Shown here in pieces: positions 27,404 through 36,227 of a stretch of DNA of 64,000 bases. Both the position numbers and the translations under genes were made by a program. This stretch comes from Arthrobacter sp. YD4. GTDB lineage: Bacteria; Actinomycetota; Actinomycetes; Actinomycetales; Micrococcaceae. Numbering within the stretch: position 1 is the first letter of the stretch; every line of letters begins with the position of its first letter. The stretch covers positions 496,001-560,000 of the forward strand of contig NZ_JAUHHD010000001.1 of the NCBI RefSeq assembly GCF_030410515.1. Reading direction: 5' to 3'. The notes beneath the pieces are model-generated. The model saw only the letters and a list, made by a program, of their open reading frames with translations. It searched no databases and was not told where the DNA came from.

Positions 27404-28462
27404 CTAGCCGGCGGCCGGCTCCGTGCTGGCCCGGACCACCAGGCGTGCCGGGAAAATCAGCGGCTCCCGGCCGGCCCCGGGGTTCTCGATATCGGCCAGC
27501 AGCAGGCGCCCGGCCTGCGCGGCCATGTCCACGGTGGGCTGGTTGACCGTCGTGAGGGGCAGCTCCCCCGGTCCGGACAGGTGGTCGTCAAAGCCGACGA
27601 CGGCGACGTCGCCGGGCACCGTGCGGCCGGCCGCCTGCAGGGCCGTGATGGCGCCCCGGGCCATCAGGTCGGACGCGGCGAAAATACCGTCGATGCCGCC
27701 GTCGCGGGCCAGCAGCCGGGCGGCGGCCTCGGTGCCGCCGGCCGCCGTGAAGTCGCCCGGCTCCTCGGGCCTGGCCGGTAGCCCGGCGTCCTTGAGGCCC
27801 GCCCGCCAGCCCTCGAGCCGGTCCGCCGCGGCGGTCATGTCCAGCGGACCGGTGATGGTGGCCAACCGGCGGCGCCCGGTGGCGGCCAGGTGCAGCGCCG
27901 CCTGCCGGGCGCCCTCGAAGCTGTCCACGTCGACGTAGTGGATGCCCAGGCCGGTGTCCCAGGGACGGCCGATGAAGACGGTGGGCAATCCGGAGGCCGC
28001 CAGTTCCTCCGTCCAGCCGTCCGTCTTATGGTGCGAGACGACGATGGCGCCGTCAACGTGGCCGCCGCGGAGGTAGCGGACCGTCCGGGACGGGTCCCCG
28101 CCGGCCCGGGACATCAGCAGGACCAGCTGCATGTCCGTCTCCCGCAGCGCCTCGGTCACCCCGGTGATGACGGCGGCGAAGAACGGGTCCATCATGACCC
28201 TGGCATCGGGTTCGTTGATGACGAGCGCGATTGAGGAGGTCCGGCGGGTGACCAGGCTGCGGGCCGCCCGGTTCGGGCTGTAGCCCAGGGAGATTACGGC
28301 GGCGTCCACGGCGGCCTTGGCCTCCGGGCTGACCCTGGACCCGCCGTTGATGGCCCGGGAGGCGGTGGAACGGGACACGCCCGCCGCCGTCGCCAGGTCT
28401 TCAAGCGTGGGAGTGGGACGGGCCGCTCCCGGCCGGGATCCGTGGTGGGTCTGTGCGCTCAT
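27404..28462 (-). CDS. LacI-family transcriptional regulator, CelR-like
   Basis: A 352-residue LacI/GalR regulator. The N-terminal HTH and hinge are PTLEDLATAAGVSRSTASRA and SPNRAARSLVTRRTSSIALV, and the rest is a periplasmic-binding-protein-like sugar domain with DGIFAASDLMARGAITAL and VPGDVAVVGFDDH. The start MSAQTHHG has TATTCT seven bases upstream, suggesting leaderless transcription. It is divergent from the GH55-like secreted glucanase, with a perfect LacI-type operator between them, so it probably represses that gene and releases it on binding an oligosaccharide. Confidence 0.88.
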   Translation of the reverse strand: MSAQTHHGSRPGAARPTPTLEDLATAAGVSRSTASRAINGGSRVSPEAKAAVDAAVISLGYSPNRAARSLVTRRTSSIALVINEPDARVMMDPFFAAVITGVTEALRETDMQLVLLMSRAGGDPSRTVRYLRGGHVDGAIVVSHHKTDGWTEELAASGLPTVFIGRPWDTGLGIHYVDVDSFEGARQAALHLAATGRRRLATITGPLDMTAAADRLEGWRAGLKDAGLPARPEEPGDFTAAGGTEAAARLLARDGGIDGIFAASDLMARGAITALQAAGRTVPGDVAVVGFDDHLSGPGELPLTTVNQPTVDMAAQAGRLLLADIENPGAGREPLIFPARLVVRASTEPAAG

Positions 28463-28538
28463 CACCTTGAGAATACGGGATCCCCCGACGGTGAGGAGCC
28501 CTTGTCCGGTCGTGGGCCCGGTGTTACGCTTCCCCGGT

Positions 28539-28552
28539 TGGGAGCGCTCCCA
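28539..28552. promoter_or_regulatory. LacI/CelR-type operator
   Basis: TGGGAGCGCTCCCA is a perfect 14-bp palindrome in the 130-bp gap between the LacI gene and the glucanase. It equals the operator described for the cellulase regulator CelR of Thermobifida. It lies 40 bp before the glucanase ATG, where binding would block transcription. Confidence 0.8.
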
Positions 28553-28592
28553 CACTGTCCCGCGCAGACCCCCACAGAGAGCAGGCCGAGCA

Positions 28593-30590
28593 ATGCCGCT
28601 AGCCCACTTCCCGTCCCGCCCGGCGTCCCCGCCGGGCCTCCGCACCTCCCCGAACGGCGCAGGCCGGCTGATCGTCGGGGGCGTCGTCGCCCTCGCCGCG
28701 GCCCTGGCCGGCAGCACCGCGGCCACCGCCGCCGTACCCGCCGGGACCGGCCCCGCGCCAGCCGCCGTCGTCGTCCCGGCAGCCCCCGCCACCCCTCCTG
28801 GGCAGCCCGCTCCTGCGCAGTCCGCTCCTGCGCAGCCCGCCGCGGTGGGCAAGCCGGCACCCGGCGCCGCGTCCGCGTTCGGCCCCAACGTCCGGGTCTT
28901 CGATCCGAGCATGCCGGTGGCGCAGATCCAGGCCACCGTCGACGCCATCGCCGCCCAGCAGGTCGACGACGAGATGGGCACCAACCGCTACTCGCTGCTC
29001 TTCAAGCCCGGCACCTACGGCACCGCGCAGACACCGCTGATCATCCAGGTGGGCTACTCCACCGAGGTGGCGGGCCTGGGCAACTCCCCCACCGACGTGA
29101 CCATCAACGGCCACGTGGACACCTACAACCGCTGCCTGACCGCGGACAACTGCATCGCCCTGAACAACTTCTGGCGGTCGGTCTCCAACCTCACCATCAA
29201 CGTCACCGGCCTGGACGGCTGCCGCGCCTCGGCCAACTTCTGGGCCGCCTCGCAGGCCTCGCCGATGCGGCGGGTCAACGTCACCGGCGGGAACCTCACC
29301 CTGATGGATTACTGCACCGCCGGCCCGCAGTACGCCAGCGGCGGCTTCATCGCCGACTCCAAGACCGGGTTCGTGATCAACGGCTCCCAGCAGCAGTACT
29401 ACGTCCGTGACAGCACCCTCGGCGGCTGGTCCAACGCCGTCTGGAACCAGGTCTTCTCCGGCGTCAACGGCGCACCCGCGCAGTCCTTCCCGGACCCGCC
29501 GTACACCACGCTGGCCAGCACCCCGGTCAGCCGCGAAAAGCCGTACCTGACCATCGACGGCGCCGGCAGCTACAGCGTGTTCGTTCCCTCCGCGCGGCAG
29601 AATTCTTCCGGCACCACCTGGGAGAACGGCCCGACGGCGGGACGCAGCGTGCCGCTCTCCGACTTCTACGTGGCCACGCCCGCCGATTCGGCCAAGGACA
29701 TCAACGTCCAGCTGGCCCGCGGCAAGAACCTGCTCTTAACCCCGGGCGTGTACAACATCGACCGCACCGTCGAGGTCAAGCGTGCGGACACCGTGGTCCT
29801 CGGGCTTGGCATGACCACCCTGACCGCCGTCGGCGGCGCCGTTCCAATGGAGGTCGCCGACGTCTCCGGCGTCCAGGTCGCCGGGCTCACCATCGACGCC
29901 GGCACCGTGAACTCCCCGGCGCTGATGCGGCTGGGCAAGGCCAAGGGCAACGCCTCCCACACTGACGCCTCCGGCAAACACGGCGACCCGGCCAACCCCA
30001 CCGCCCTGCACGACGTGTTCTTCCGCATCGGCGGTCCGCACGTGGGCAAGGCCTCCGTCAGCCTCGAGGTCAACAGCGACGGCGTGCTCCTCGACCACAT
30101 CTGGGCCTGGCGTGCGGACCACGGCAACGGCGTGGGCTGGGACACCAACACGGCGGACAACGGCGTCACCATCAACGGCGACGACGTCACCGCCACCGGC
30201 CTGTTCGTGGAGCATTATCAGAAGTACAACGTGACCTGGAACGGTGAGCGCGGACGGACGGTCTTCTTCCAGAACGAGCTGCCCTACGACGCTCCGAATC
30301 AGGCCGCCTGGCAGCACGACGGCGTCCTCGGCTGGGCCGGGTACAAGGTGGCCGATTCGGTCCGGTCCCACGAACTCTGGGGCGGCGGCAGCTACGTCTA
30401 CACCAACGTGGATCCCTCGATCCACGCCACCCGCGGCTTCGAAGTCCCGGTCACCCCGGGCGTGAAGCTGCACGGGCTGCTGACCGTGAACCTGGGCGCG
30501 GGAACGCTGGACCACGTGGTCAACGACACCGGCGCCCCGGTGACCACCGCCGAGGTGGGCAAGCCAAGCTACGTCGCGAACTTCGGCTAA
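28593..30590 (+). CDS. secreted GH55-like beta-1,3-glucanase
   Basis: A 665-residue secreted protein. A basic N-terminus and hydrophobic stretch (LIVGGVVALAAALAGSTAAT) form a signal peptide, followed by a Pro/Ala-rich linker to about residue 88. The rest is a beta-helix-rich domain: VRVFDPSMPVAQIQATVDAI, RYSLLFKPGTYG, VGYSTEVAGLGNSP and ALNNFWRSVSNLTIN. Later it has LLLTPGVYNIDRTVEVKRAD and DHIWAWRADHGNG. These resemble family 55 glycoside hydrolases (exo-beta-1,3-glucanases). Databases often mislabel such proteins as adenylyl cyclase. The CelR-type operator fits a carbohydrate role. Confidence 0.75.
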   Translation: MPLAHFPSRPASPPGLRTSPNGAGRLIVGGVVALAAALAGSTAATAAVPAGTGPAPAAVVVPAAPATPPGQPAPAQSAPAQPAAVGKPAPGAASAFGPNVRVFDPSMPVAQIQATVDAIAAQQVDDEMGTNRYSLLFKPGTYGTAQTPLIIQVGYSTEVAGLGNSPTDVTINGHVDTYNRCLTADNCIALNNFWRSVSNLTINVTGLDGCRASANFWAASQASPMRRVNVTGGNLTLMDYCTAGPQYASGGFIADSKTGFVINGSQQQYYVRDSTLGGWSNAVWNQVFSGVNGAPAQSFPDPPYTTLASTPVSREKPYLTIDGAGSYSVFVPSARQNSSGTTWENGPTAGRSVPLSDFYVATPADSAKDINVQLARGKNLLLTPGVYNIDRTVEVKRADTVVLGLGMTTLTAVGGAVPMEVADVSGVQVAGLTIDAGTVNSPALMRLGKAKGNASHTDASGKHGDPANPTALHDVFFRIGGPHVGKASVSLEVNSDGVLLDHIWAWRADHGNGVGWDTNTADNGVTINGDDVTATGLFVEHYQKYNVTWNGERGRTVFFQNELPYDAPNQAAWQHDGVLGWAGYKVADSVRSHELWGGGSYVYTNVDPSIHATRGFEVPVTPGVKLHGLLTVNLGAGTLDHVVNDTGAPVTTAEVGKPSYVANFG

Positions 30591-30594
30591 ACGC

Positions 30595-30654
30595 AAAGCC
30601 CGGCCGGACCGGACCCTGGATAATTTCCAAGGGGCCCGTCCCGCCGGGCTTTGT
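30595..30654 (+). terminator. transcription terminator after glucanase gene
   Basis: AAAGCCCGGC (30595-30604) pairs with GCCGGGCTTT (30643-30652), with further GGAC/GTCC pairing inside, and TTTGTTGT follows. It starts 4 bp after the glucanase stop. It would also work, less strongly, on the opposite strand. Confidence 0.75.
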
Positions 30655-30735
30655 TGTGCCTGCTTGGCGTTTCCGGGGACTGCCTATCGGAACGCTTTGC
30701 CGGTCCGATGTGCCGGGGCGCTTTGGCCGTCCGAT

Positions 30736-33414
30736 TTAGCGGGCAGATCCCTGCGCTGCCGGCTTTCGGCGGCGGCCCAGGGCCAGCATGCCGGCGCCCA
30801 GCAGGACCGCGGCCGCGGCGGCTCCGGCCGCGGGCACCAGTCCGCCGGCTCCGGTGCTGGCGAGGACGGGAGTCCCGGCAGAACGGTCCGGGGACACGGC
30901 CGCGGCGGCGGCGGCCGCCACCGGTGCGCTGATCGAGAACGTGGAGGACAGCGGCGCGGAGGCGATGCCGTCCAGGGACTGCGACACGGTCAGGATGTGC
31001 TGTCCCGTGGCCAGGCCCGTGGGGAACGGCACGGACCAGTGCCCGCCGGTGGCGAGGATCGCCAGGGCCAGTGACCCGGAGACGGCCTTCCCGCCGACGC
31101 CGGGGCCGCCGCCCTGGCCGGCATCCAGCGGGACGCCGTCGATGCTCACGCTGACCGAGGCGCCCTCCACCCCGGTGCCCGAGATGGTCTTGGGCAGCGC
31201 GTCCTGCCGGAACGTGGCCCCGTCGAGGGACAGTGCCAGGGCGGGGACCGGCGGCTGGACCAGGTACACGGCGGTGGCCGCGGGACCGTCCTCATGGCCC
31301 GGGGAGGTCTGCACCGCCGAGACCGCGAGCTTGCCGTACAGCGGGCCGCTCCCGAACGGAACGCTCCAGCGGCCGTCGGCGGCGACCGTGGCGGAGCCGG
31401 TGACGGCGCCGGTCACCGCGACGGTGTTGCCCGGCGTTCCGGTGCCCTCGATCAGGGCAGGTGCCGAGGCGGTGGGGACCGCGGCGGGGGTGGTGATGGC
31501 GGGGGCGCTCAGCACCGAGGCCGTGAGGGCGAACGCGGTGGTCTCCGAGTGGCTGAAACCGTTGACGCTGGCCGCGGTATACGCGTACTTCCCCTCGGTG
31601 GCCGGCAGAGTGAAGGACCAGGTGCCGTCGGACTGCACCGGAAGGTCGACGCTGGCCCCGCCCTCGCGGATCAGGCGGACCGAGGAGCCGGAAGCGACGG
31701 CGGAGGCGGGGGCAGCCGCCACCTTGCCGTGGATCGTGGTCCCGGGTTGGAGGGTGGCGCCGCTGGCGGTCCCGTCCAGTTGCGGTGCGTTCAGGAAGAG
31801 TTGCAGCTGGACGTTGGGAACCGTGGCCATGGCATCCTGCAGGGTGGCGGCGATGGCGCGCAGCTGGGTCCCGTTCTGGGTCTCGGCCCCGGTGTGGGTG
31901 CCCACGGCGAAGTTGCCGCTGATCCAAGGCCCGCCCGAGTCGCCGCCGGCGGACTTCACCGTGGTCGAGTCGAAGGCGCGGACGGCGCGCAGATCGTTGT
32001 CGTCGTTGGGAGCCACGCTGTTTCGTCCCGGGATGAGCATGATGCCCACGGTGTCGACAGTGCCGCACTTCCAGCCGCTGGTCCGGCCCGAGTGGCAGAC
32101 CGCCTGGCCCTGGACGGGGGCGAGTGTGCCGATGATCCTGACCGACGACGGCGCCGGGTTGGCCACGTTGTCCCAGATGGTGGCAGCGGGCCGGGGCGTG
32201 ACGCCGGCGGCGAGGCCCTGGATAACGGCGATATCCGTGCCGATATTGCCCGGGCTGTCCTGCGTTCCCGTGATGGCGGTGTTGCCGGGGCCGCCGAACT
32301 GGCTGAAGCCAAAGGTGCCCAGCGGGTCTCGGGTGGTCGGAAGGGGCATGGTCGCTCCGCCTGCCGTCGCCGCGGCGGGCGGCTCCACGGTGGTGGTCTT
32401 GCTGATGCCGTCTTCGGCGCAGTGGCCGGCGGTCAGGAGCAGGGGGAGCCCGGTCGGATCATAGGCGCCGAACCCGGCGGAGCAGATGGTGCTCACATCC
32501 GTGACGTAGCCCTGGCCGCCGAAGTAGTCGGTGCTGGCCTCGGTGGTGATCGGGGCGGACTTCTCCAGCTGGACGTTCTTGTAGCGGGCCACGAACGCGG
32601 CCGGGGAGATCTTGCCGGGGGCGGCCGTGGTCAGGGCCGGGCTGGTGCCCGCCGGGACGTTCGTCGCTCCCACGGTGGGAGCGGGCGTCGCCGTCGCCGC
32701 GGGAGCCGGGGCGGGGGTGGCGGGGGCGGCGGGGGTTTCCTCGGCGGCGGTCACGCCGCCGGTCCGGATGACGAAGTGGCCGCCGGCGTAGGCCACGGCC
32801 TGCAGTCCTGCGGGACCGACGTCGCGGACGTAGGCGGCGAAGAGCTGGTCAGTGCTGGCCGCGATGAGGTCGGCGGCGCTCGGTGCCGGGGCCGGCGCGG
32901 CCGGGGCTGCGAGCGTGAACACGGCCGTGAGGCCGGCCGCGTTGAGGGCATCCACCCGGGCCTGCAGCTCGGCGCCCTGTCCGTCGACGATGATCCTGCC
33001 GTTGCTGATGCTGATGCCGACGTAGCCGGGCAGTCCGGACAGGGAAGGCAGTGCGTCGGCGGCGCGGCGGGCGAGCTCGCCGGCGGCGTTGAACTGCTCG
33101 AGGGTCATGCCGAGGTCGCGGAGGGTCGCCTCGGCGAGGCCGTCCTCGCTGATGCCGGGGGCCGGGGCGGCGGCGGGGGCGGGCGCGGCGGGCGACGTAG
33201 GTGAAGGAGAAGCAGTCGCGGGCGAGCCCGGCGTGGGCGACGTCGTCGGCGCGGCCGTTGCCCCGGAAGAGGCGGAGGGGCTGGAGGTGGCGGCGGGTGT
33301 CGGCTGGACGGAGCCCGTTTCGGCGAGCGCGGGAACGGCCAGGGACGCTCCGGCGAGCGCAACGGCCACGGCGGCCGTCATCCGCAGCGCAGGAACGCTT
33401 TTTGCTATCTTCAC
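30736..33414 (-). CDS. secreted multidomain S1 (trypsin-like) protease with sorting signal
   Basis: An 892-residue protein. A signal peptide (cut near PALAETG, residue 32) and Pro/Ala/Thr linkers surround two pro-region-like repeats (about 88-220). The S1 domain follows: LLTAGHC (His331), GTDIAVI (Asp395), AGGDSGGPW (Ser493) and a Cys440/Cys450 pair. Immunoglobulin-like or adhesion modules with similar openings (PALIEGTGTPGNTV, LPKTISGTGVEGASV) continue to about 840. The C-terminus is LASTG, a hydrophobic helix and RRRK, a sortase signal of the LAxTG kind. The GTG start at 33414 is supported by TAAAGT six bases upstream (leaderless). It probably acts anchored to the cell wall. Confidence 0.85.
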   Translation of the reverse strand: MKIAKSVPALRMTAAVAVALAGASLAVPALAETGSVQPTPAATSSPSASSGATAAPTTSPTPGSPATASPSPTSPAAPAPAAAPAPGISEDGLAEATLRDLGMTLEQFNAAGELARRAADALPSLSGLPGYVGISISNGRIIVDGQGAELQARVDALNAAGLTAVFTLAAPAAPAPAPSAADLIAASTDQLFAAYVRDVGPAGLQAVAYAGGHFVIRTGGVTAAEETPAAPATPAPAPAATATPAPTVGATNVPAGTSPALTTAAPGKISPAAFVARYKNVQLEKSAPITTEASTDYFGGQGYVTDVSTICSAGFGAYDPTGLPLLLTAGHCAEDGISKTTTVEPPAAATAGGATMPLPTTRDPLGTFGFSQFGGPGNTAITGTQDSPGNIGTDIAVIQGLAAGVTPRPAATIWDNVANPAPSSVRIIGTLAPVQGQAVCHSGRTSGWKCGTVDTVGIMLIPGRNSVAPNDDNDLRAVRAFDSTTVKSAGGDSGGPWISGNFAVGTHTGAETQNGTQLRAIAATLQDAMATVPNVQLQLFLNAPQLDGTASGATLQPGTTIHGKVAAAPASAVASGSSVRLIREGGASVDLPVQSDGTWSFTLPATEGKYAYTAASVNGFSHSETTAFALTASVLSAPAITTPAAVPTASAPALIEGTGTPGNTVAVTGAVTGSATVAADGRWSVPFGSGPLYGKLAVSAVQTSPGHEDGPAATAVYLVQPPVPALALSLDGATFRQDALPKTISGTGVEGASVSVSIDGVPLDAGQGGGPGVGGKAVSGSLALAILATGGHWSVPFPTGLATGQHILTVSQSLDGIASAPLSSTFSISAPVAAAAAAAVSPDRSAGTPVLASTGAGGLVPAAGAAAAAVLLGAGMLALGRRRKPAAQGSAR

Positions 33415-33423
33415 CCGGTCACT

Positions 33424-34134
33424 TTAGCGTCCGAGTTTGGCCCGGATGGCCGCCAGCTCCCCTTCCGTTACGCCATTGTGGCCCAAAAATGTGGAAGTCC
33501 TGAGGTTGCGCAGGAATCCCAGGAGGCTGGCCTGCCGGGTGGCGAGCAGCGGCCCCAGTTCGGCCTCGGTCAGGTAGCGCTCGTGCGGGTGCTTGACCGG
33601 GGAGACGCGGTGGTGTTCGTTGATGCCGCGCATGGCCCGTTCGTAGGCCAGGGCGATGGCGTCCTCCCCCGCCCCGGCGAGGTCCTGGAGCATCGCGGCG
33701 ATCATTCCGCTGCGGTCCCGGCCGGCGGAGCAGTGCAGCACGACGCCGGCGGGTGCGGCCGCGATGGCCCGGAACACCCGGGCCATCCGGTCCGGGAAGA
33801 GCCGGACGTTGTCCGGGTAGGACGCGGGGTCGTTCAGGTAGGGAACGCAAAGGGCCCGGAACTCCTCGTTGGCGGGGTCCTCGGTGGGGGCATGGACGAC
33901 GTCGAACGGCGCCAGGGCCGCCTCCGGCACCCGCGGATCAGTCTCGCGGCGGCGGATCTCCTCCGGGTTGCGCAGGTCGATAACGGTGCGGATCCCGGCG
34001 TCGTACGCCTGCCGCCAGCCCGTCTCGGTGAGCCACTCGCGGCGGCCCATCCGGTAAACCTCGCCGCCGACGTGCCAGGCGTTCACCGCCCCGTCCCAGG
34101 TGACCGCTCCGCCCACGGCTCCGTTCCTGCTCAT
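33424..34134 (-). CDS. tyrosine-protein phosphatase (DSP/PTP-like)
   Basis: A 236-residue phosphatase with the loop HCSAGRDRSG (CX5R nucleophile Cys and Arg), preceded by GIRTVIDLRNPEEIRRRE, which is typical of bacterial tyrosine phosphatases of the IphP/PtpB type. Substrates may be phosphotyrosine or phosphoinositides. The start MSRNGAVGG overlaps the acetyltransferase stop by four bases (ATGA), so these two genes are coupled, although their products have no obvious shared role. Confidence 0.82.
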   Translation of the reverse strand: MSRNGAVGGAVTWDGAVNAWHVGGEVYRMGRREWLTETGWRQAYDAGIRTVIDLRNPEEIRRRETDPRVPEAALAPFDVVHAPTEDPANEEFRALCVPYLNDPASYPDNVRLFPDRMARVFRAIAAAPAGVVLHCSAGRDRSGMIAAMLQDLAGAGEDAIALAYERAMRGINEHHRVSPVKHPHERYLTEAELGPLLATRQASLLGFLRNLRTSTFLGHNGVTEGELAAIRAKLGR

Positions 34135-34760
34135 CGGGCAGGTTCCCGTTCGGTCCGTTGCCTGGCGAGGCGGTATTCGAGGTTGTTCCGGACCATGGGC
34201 CATTCGTGTTCCAGGATCGAGAACACCACGGTGTCCCGCAGGGCGCCGTCGGCGCTCCTGGTGTGGCTGCGCAGCACCCCGTCCTGTTTGGCGCCGAGCC
34301 GGGCGATCGCTTCGCGGGACTGGTGGTTGAGCCAGTGCGTGCGGAACTCGACGGCGGGGCAGCCCAGTACCTCGAAGGCGTGCCGGAGCAGCAGCAGCTT
34401 GGAGTCGGGGTTGCTGCCGGTGCCGTGCGCGGACGCGGCGTTCCAGGTGGAGCCGATCTCCATCCGGGGCACGGCGGCGTCGATGTTCATGTAGGTGGTC
34501 ATCCCGATGATCCGGCCGGGTTCGCCGGTGGCGGGGTCAAGCAGCCGGGTGGTGAACGGCAGCATGGAGCCGGCCTCCTGCAGCGTCAGCCGCCGGTCGA
34601 TCTCGGCGCTCATGGCCTCCGGGGCGGGGACGGCGGTGTACCAGAGCTTCCATAGCTCCCCGTCCCGGACCGCGTCCACCAGCCCGTCGTGGTGGCTGTG
34701 GTCCAGGGGTTCGAGGGCAACGTAGCGGCCGGTCAGGGTGAGCGGCTGGAAGGGGTTCAC
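34131..34760 (-). CDS. GNAT family N-acetyltransferase
   Basis: A 209-residue GNAT protein of the RimJ/RimL-like kind: LTGRYVALEPLDHSHHDGLVDA at the start, IGMTTYMNIDAAVPRMEIGSTW and the substrate/CoA region LLRHAFEVLGCPAVEFRTHW, then LGAKQDGVLRSH. The acceptor is unknown. The start is GTG, with TAGGAT exactly six bases upstream, so the transcript is probably leaderless. It is first in a two-gene unit with the phosphatase. Confidence 0.8.
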   Translation of the reverse strand: MNPFQPLTLTGRYVALEPLDHSHHDGLVDAVRDGELWKLWYTAVPAPEAMSAEIDRRLTLQEAGSMLPFTTRLLDPATGEPGRIIGMTTYMNIDAAVPRMEIGSTWNAASAHGTGSNPDSKLLLLRHAFEVLGCPAVEFRTHWLNHQSREAIARLGAKQDGVLRSHTRSADGALRDTVVFSILEHEWPMVRNNLEYRLARQRTEREPAR

Positions 34761-34843
34761 GGCACCATCCTAGGCCCGCGGCAGCGGCGGACCCTGAGCA
34801 TTCCCATCCGGGGGGGGCTGGACGCCGTGGGTAGGCTGGGCCC

Positions 34844-35290
34844 ATGATCACAGTCACCGGCACGGTCCGTACCCCGCTGGAGGCCGGCAAGGCCTTCGCT
34901 TACCTCTCCGCCTTCGAGCACACGCCCGAATGGGACCCCGGCACGCCGGTGGTCAAGAAGCTCACCGACGGCCCGGTCGCAGTGGGCCACCGCTACCACG
35001 CGGAGGCGGAGTTCCGCGGCAAGCGCCAGAGCCTGACCTACGAGGTGGTCAAGCTCTCCGGTTCCGAGATTGTGCTCCGCGGCGAAAACAAGAGCGTCAT
35101 CTCGGTGGACACCATCGAGGTCCGGTCCGCGGGCTCCGGCAGCGAGGTCCGGTACACCGCGGAATTCCAGCTCAAGGGATGGATGAAGCTGGCCGAGCCG
35201 ATCGCCCGGCCCATGTTCCAGAAGCTCGCGGACCCCGCCATGGACGGGATGAAGCGGACGCTGGACTCACTGGCCACGCACTCCGGCTAG
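34844..35290 (+). CDS. SRPBCC-family protein
   Basis: A 148-residue protein of the START/polyketide-cyclase-like (SRPBCC) fold, beginning MITVTGTVRTPLEAGKAFAY with SAFEHTPEWDPGTPVVKKLT and a C-terminal helix (FQKLADPAMDGMKRTLDSL). Members bind hydrophobic ligands in a deep cavity, and no specific function can be assigned. TAGGCT ends six bases before the ATG. It stands alone between divergent and convergent neighbours. Confidence 0.75.
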   Translation: MITVTGTVRTPLEAGKAFAYLSAFEHTPEWDPGTPVVKKLTDGPVAVGHRYHAEAEFRGKRQSLTYEVVKLSGSEIVLRGENKSVISVDTIEVRSAGSGSEVRYTAEFQLKGWMKLAEPIARPMFQKLADPAMDGMKRTLDSLATHSG

Positions 35291-35337
35291 GCGCTGCGGC
35301 CTCAAGAGGGCCGGGAAGACGGCCCGCTGGGGCCGGT

Positions 35338-36225
35338 TCAGCCGTTCCAGTCGAAGAATCCCTTGCCGGTCTTCCGGCCGAGCTCGCCCCGGGCCACCTT
35401 GTCGCGCAGGATCTGCGGCGGTGCGAAGCGGTCGCCCAGGGTCGAGGCAAGGTACTCGGCGATGCCCAGGCGGACGTCCAGGCCCACGATGTCCGTGGTC
35501 CGGAGCGGGCCGGTGGGGTGCTTGTAGCCCAGAACCATGGCGTTGTCGATGTCCTCGGCGGACGCGACGCCCTCCTCGACCATGCGCATCGCTTCCAGCG
35601 CGATCGCGACGCCCAGCCGGGAGGATGCGAAACCGGGGGCGTCATTGACGACGACGGCGGTCTTGCCGAGCGCCTCGACCCAGCCGCGCGCCGCGGCGGC
35701 CACCGCGTCGGAGGTCTGCTCACCCAGGACCACCTCGATCAGGGTGGAGGCCGGCACCGGGTTGAAGAAGTGCAGGCCCAGGAAATTCTGCGGCCGGCCC
35801 AGTTCGCGCGCCAGCCCGTTTACGGAGAGCGAGGAGGTGTTGGAGGCGAGGTATGCGTCGTCGGCCAGGCGCTCCTCGAGGCCGCGCAGTGAGGCGACCT
35901 TGAGGTCCCAGTCCTCGGGAACGGCCTCGACCACGAGCTGACGGTCCTTGAAGTCGTCGTAATCGACGGAGACGGCGAGCCGGGAGACCATCTCGTCCAG
36001 GTTGCCGTCGACGGCGCCGCGCTCGATGCTCTTGGCGGCGGCTGACTCCACCCGCTCGCGGGCGGCCTCGGCCGACTGCTCGTCGCGTTCGACCACCAGC
36101 ACATCCGCGCCCTTGATCAGGAAGGCGTGGGCGATGCCGGCGCCCATGCGGCCGCCGCCGAGCACACCGACGAACCGGGGAAGAACGCCGTCGGACGTGG
36201 TGGCGGACTGTGCGGAATTGCTCAT
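35338..36225 (-). CDS. paaH: 3-hydroxyacyl-CoA dehydrogenase, probable PaaH
   Basis: A 295-residue NAD-dependent dehydrogenase. The N-terminal Rossmann motif is VGVLGGGRMGAGIAHAFL. The catalytic region includes NTSSLSVNGLA, FLGLHFFNPVPASTLIEVV and VVVNDAPGFASSRLG, followed by the helical C-terminal domain. It oxidises 3-hydroxyadipyl-CoA to 3-oxoadipyl-CoA if it is PaaH. FadB2-type beta-oxidation is an alternative. It is the third gene of paaJ-paaF-paaH, starting 2 bp after paaF, which supports PaaH. Confidence 0.85.
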   Translation of the reverse strand: MSNSAQSATTSDGVLPRFVGVLGGGRMGAGIAHAFLIKGADVLVVERDEQSAEAARERVESAAAKSIERGAVDGNLDEMVSRLAVSVDYDDFKDRQLVVEAVPEDWDLKVASLRGLEERLADDAYLASNTSSLSVNGLARELGRPQNFLGLHFFNPVPASTLIEVVLGEQTSDAVAAAARGWVEALGKTAVVVNDAPGFASSRLGVAIALEAMRMVEEGVASAEDIDNAMVLGYKHPTGPLRTTDIVGLDVRLGIAEYLASTLGDRFAPPQILRDKVARGELGRKTGKGFFDWNG

Positions 36226-36227
36226 GG

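Noticed and set aside
34811..34818. G run before the SRPBCC gene as a phase-variable switch
   Set aside because: It lies upstream of the leaderless -10 box and outside any frame, and the gene itself is intact.
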